Shown in pieces: positions 62,251 to 64,000 of a stretch of DNA of 64,000 nucleotides; position 1 is the first letter of the stretch, and every line of letters starts with the position of its first letter. Where the stretch lies: NCBI GenBank assembly GCA_951799425.1, contig OX637397.1, forward strand, positions 39,102,409-39,166,408, written 5' to 3'. Source of the stretch: Ilex aquifolium. Lineage: Eukaryota; Streptophyta; Magnoliopsida; Aquifoliales; Aquifoliaceae. Below the pieces are notes generated by a model. That model ran no database searches. It saw only the letters and a list, made by a program, of their open reading frames with translations, and was not told where the DNA came from. Position numbers and translations under genes: made by a program.

Positions 62251-62660
62251 TTGATGGCCGCCCTTGGCTGGTACTAGATATCGAACTCACCTAGTTCCAC
62301 TGCCCATTTAAGGAGTCTCCCGGATACATTCGGCTTTTCCAAGACTCTCTTTAGAGGTTAGTCTGTGACGACAACAATGCTTTGACTCTAGAAATAATGT
62401 CGTAGAAGCCTTGCTGTTGAGATCAGGGCGAGCGCCAGCTTTTCAAGCCCGGTATATCTAATTTTTGCTCCTCGGTATGATCTGCTCACATAATAGATAA
62501 GTTTTTGCACTCCATCATTGTCTTTGATGAGGACGGAACTTACTGCTGATGAGGAAACAAAAAGGTATAGGTATAAAGTTTCACCTGGTTTAGCATGTGA
62601 GAGGAGGGGAGGCGTGGCCAAGTAGGCTTTGACCTTTTGAAAGGCTTCCTCTGCCTCAGG
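62251..62660 (-). pseudogene. First (Ty3-type) RNase H domain
   Basis: TPPLLSHAKPGETLYLYLFV, VSSVLIKDNDGVQKLIYYVS, SYRGAKIRYTGLEKLALALI and ARLLRHYF, followed after a stop by a VVVTD segment, LKRVLEKPNVSGRLLKWAVE and GEFDI. This is the normal position of RNase H, directly after the reverse transcriptase in pol. At least three in-frame stops are present (about 62385, 62358 and 62281). Confidence 0.8.
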
Positions 62661-62666
62661 TCCCCA

Positions 62667-63400
62667 CTAAAAGGATTTTCGGAGAATCTTGAAGAAAGGT
62701 AGACATTTGTCTATAGACTTGGAAACGAATCTGTTAAGTGCAACAATTTTCCCGTTTAGGCACTGGAGATCCTTGGTCGAGGAGGGTGATTTCATGTCGA
62801 GGATGGCCTTGATCTTGTCGGGGTTCACCTCGATTCCCCTTTGGTTGACCATGAATCCTAGAAATTTTCTTGACCCTACGCCAAAGGCACACTTCTCGGG
62901 GTTCAGCTTCATGCGGTATGACCTGAGAACGTTGAAAATTTCTTGGAGGTGGTCAATGTGGTCTACTGCGGCGAGACTCTTCACCAGCATGTCATCCACG
63001 TAAACCTCCATTGTCTTCCCGATCTGAGACTCGAACATCTTGTTCACCAGCCGTTGATAGGTTGCTCCTGCGTTTTTTAGCCCGAAAGGCATGACCTTGT
63101 AACAGTAGGTCCCTTTCGGAGTGATAAAAGATGTATTCTCTTTGTCTGGGGGGTGCATGCTCATCTGGTTATATCCAGAGTATGCGTCCAAGAAGGTGAT
63201 CAATTCGTCTCCTGCGGTGGCGTCGATGAGGAAGTCAATTGTGGCAGTGGGTAGTTGTCTTTTGGGCACGCCTTGTTGAGCTCAGTAAAGTCGACGCAGA
63301 GGCGCCATTTCTCATTAGTTTTAGTCACCATCACCACATTTGAAAGCCACTTAGGATATACCACTTCTCTGACCGCCCCATTTTCTATCAGCTTCCCCAC
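62667..63400 (-). pseudogene. Reverse transcriptase domain of the Tat-like element
   Basis: YPKWLSNVVMVTKTNEKWRL and CVDFTELNKACPKDNYPLP lie in one frame. After a frameshift near 63245 come DATAGDELITFLDAYSGYNQ, FGLKNAGATYQRLVNKMF, the catalytic EVYVDDMLVKS, NPEKCAFGV and FLGFMVNQRGIEVNPDKI. The catalytic YVDD is intact but the gene is split by the shift and by a stop at about 62667. Confidence 0.88.
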
Positions 63401-63684
63401 ATCTTGTCCATCGTTTTGGCCCTTTCGGTGGAGGCGCCCCTTAGCTTTTGGCGGACAGGCTTGTAATGAGGGTCAACATTGAGGCGATGGGTGGCAACCT
63501 CAGGGTCGATGCCCTCAAGGTCTGCATGTGACCATGTAAATAAGTCCATGTTGCGCCTCATAAAATCTGTTAGTTGGTGGACTAAATCTTCTGAAAGGGA
63601 AAAACCAATGTATACTCTTTTGTCTGGATACTCCTCATCTAAGACCACTGGTTTGAGCTCCTCTACTGGTTCTCCTCTTTCCAA
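63388..63684 (-). pseudogene. Protease-to-reverse transcriptase linker
   Basis: Contains YIGFSLSEDLVHQLTDFMRR, LFTWSHADLEGIDPEVATHR and HYKPVRQKLRG, the standard segment just before plant Ty3 reverse transcriptases. It ends in a frame change (about 63390) before the VREVVYPKW start of the reverse transcriptase core. Confidence 0.75.
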
Positions 63685-63726
63685 TGTGGCATCATCTCTT
63701 GGGTCGAGGACCTCTACTTACAATGC

Positions 63727-63999
63727 CTATTGTTGTTTTCTGGTCTTCATAGAGGAGACGTAGCATTCTCTTGCAGCTACCTGGTCTCCTCGGACCTCTC
63801 CGATTCCATTCGGGGTTGAAAAACGAAGGATGAGATGGTAGGTGGAGAACATCGCTCTTAGATTGTTGAGAGCAGGTCGCCCTAGGATGATGTTGTACGC
63901 CGACGAGCAGTCTATTACTAGGAAGTTGACCATGATTGTGGATCTTCGGGGTGCTGCATCGGCAATGATTGGTAAGATGATGAACCCTAGGGGGTACAC
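63727..63999 (-). pseudogene. Protease C-terminal part, cut by the window edge
   Basis: FLVIDCSSAYNIILGRPALN followed by a STYHL segment is typical of the C-terminal half of plant Ty3 aspartic proteases. The active-site Asp would be beyond 64000. Two stops separate it from the linker (about 63715-63728). Confidence 0.7.
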
Positions 64000-64000
64000 C

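Larger units (their letters stand above)
60243..64000 (-). mobile_element. Tat-lineage Ty3 LTR retrotransposon, pol region, decayed, runs off the window
   Basis: Read right to left on the - strand: protease C-terminus, reverse transcriptase, first RNase H, linker, second RNase H, integrase. Two RNase H domains, the second of archaeal type, are the mark of the Tat lineage. gag and the 5' LTR must lie beyond 64000. No 3' LTR is identified on the left. At least two frameshifts (about 63390 and 63245) and more than ten in-frame stops make it non-autonomous. Confidence 0.85.

Overview
The window looks like the nuclear genome of a flowering plant, most likely a eudicot. It is AT-rich, has spliced genes with GT-AG introns, is full of plant transposon families (hAT-like and Tourist-like miniature elements, Ty3-type LTR elements of the Tat lineage, a LINE ORF1 with DUF4283), and carries a major latex protein (MLP)/Bet v 1 family gene. 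The species cannot be named from the sequence.

Positions 1-57141 are a head-to-tail tandem array of one segment of about 12.72 kb. Four units are nearly identical: 1-12733, 12734-25454, 25455-38175 and 38176-50916. The window opens inside the array, so the phase is arbitrary and more copies may lie to the left. A fifth, clearly older and more diverged partial unit (50917-57141) covers only the first half of the segment. Each full unit carries two genes in convergent orientation. One is a two-exon MLP-like gene on the + strand (151 residues; all four copies encode the same protein). The other is a single-exon gene on the - strand for a 158-residue protein with three predicted membrane segments that I do not recognise. 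The first half of every unit is a transposon graveyard: three related hAT-like miniature elements, LTR fragments, a nested miniature element, and a 240-bp relic of the 3' flank of a lost MLP gene. The MLP intron holds a 954-bp Tourist-like element with an internal minisatellite.

The diverged fifth unit also holds a 349-bp insertion absent from the other four. It is a dimeric SINE-like retroposon with a 17-bp target duplication and an A-tail, and each monomer carries a perfect plant snRNA-type upstream element plus a TATA box at Pol III spacing. This is the most unusual element in the window.

From 57142 to the right edge the array is replaced by decayed retroelements. A LINE ORF1 fragment (DUF4283 plus zinc knuckle) lies on the + strand. 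It is followed by an intron-containing, broken ORF of the 'putative gypsy type transposon' family, also on the + strand. The pol region of a Tat-lineage Ty3 element (protease, reverse transcriptase, two RNase H domains, integrase) lies on the - strand and runs off the right edge. The + strand ORF thus sits antisense downstream of pol. Pol is broken by frameshifts and by many stop codons, most of which look like C-to-T decay.
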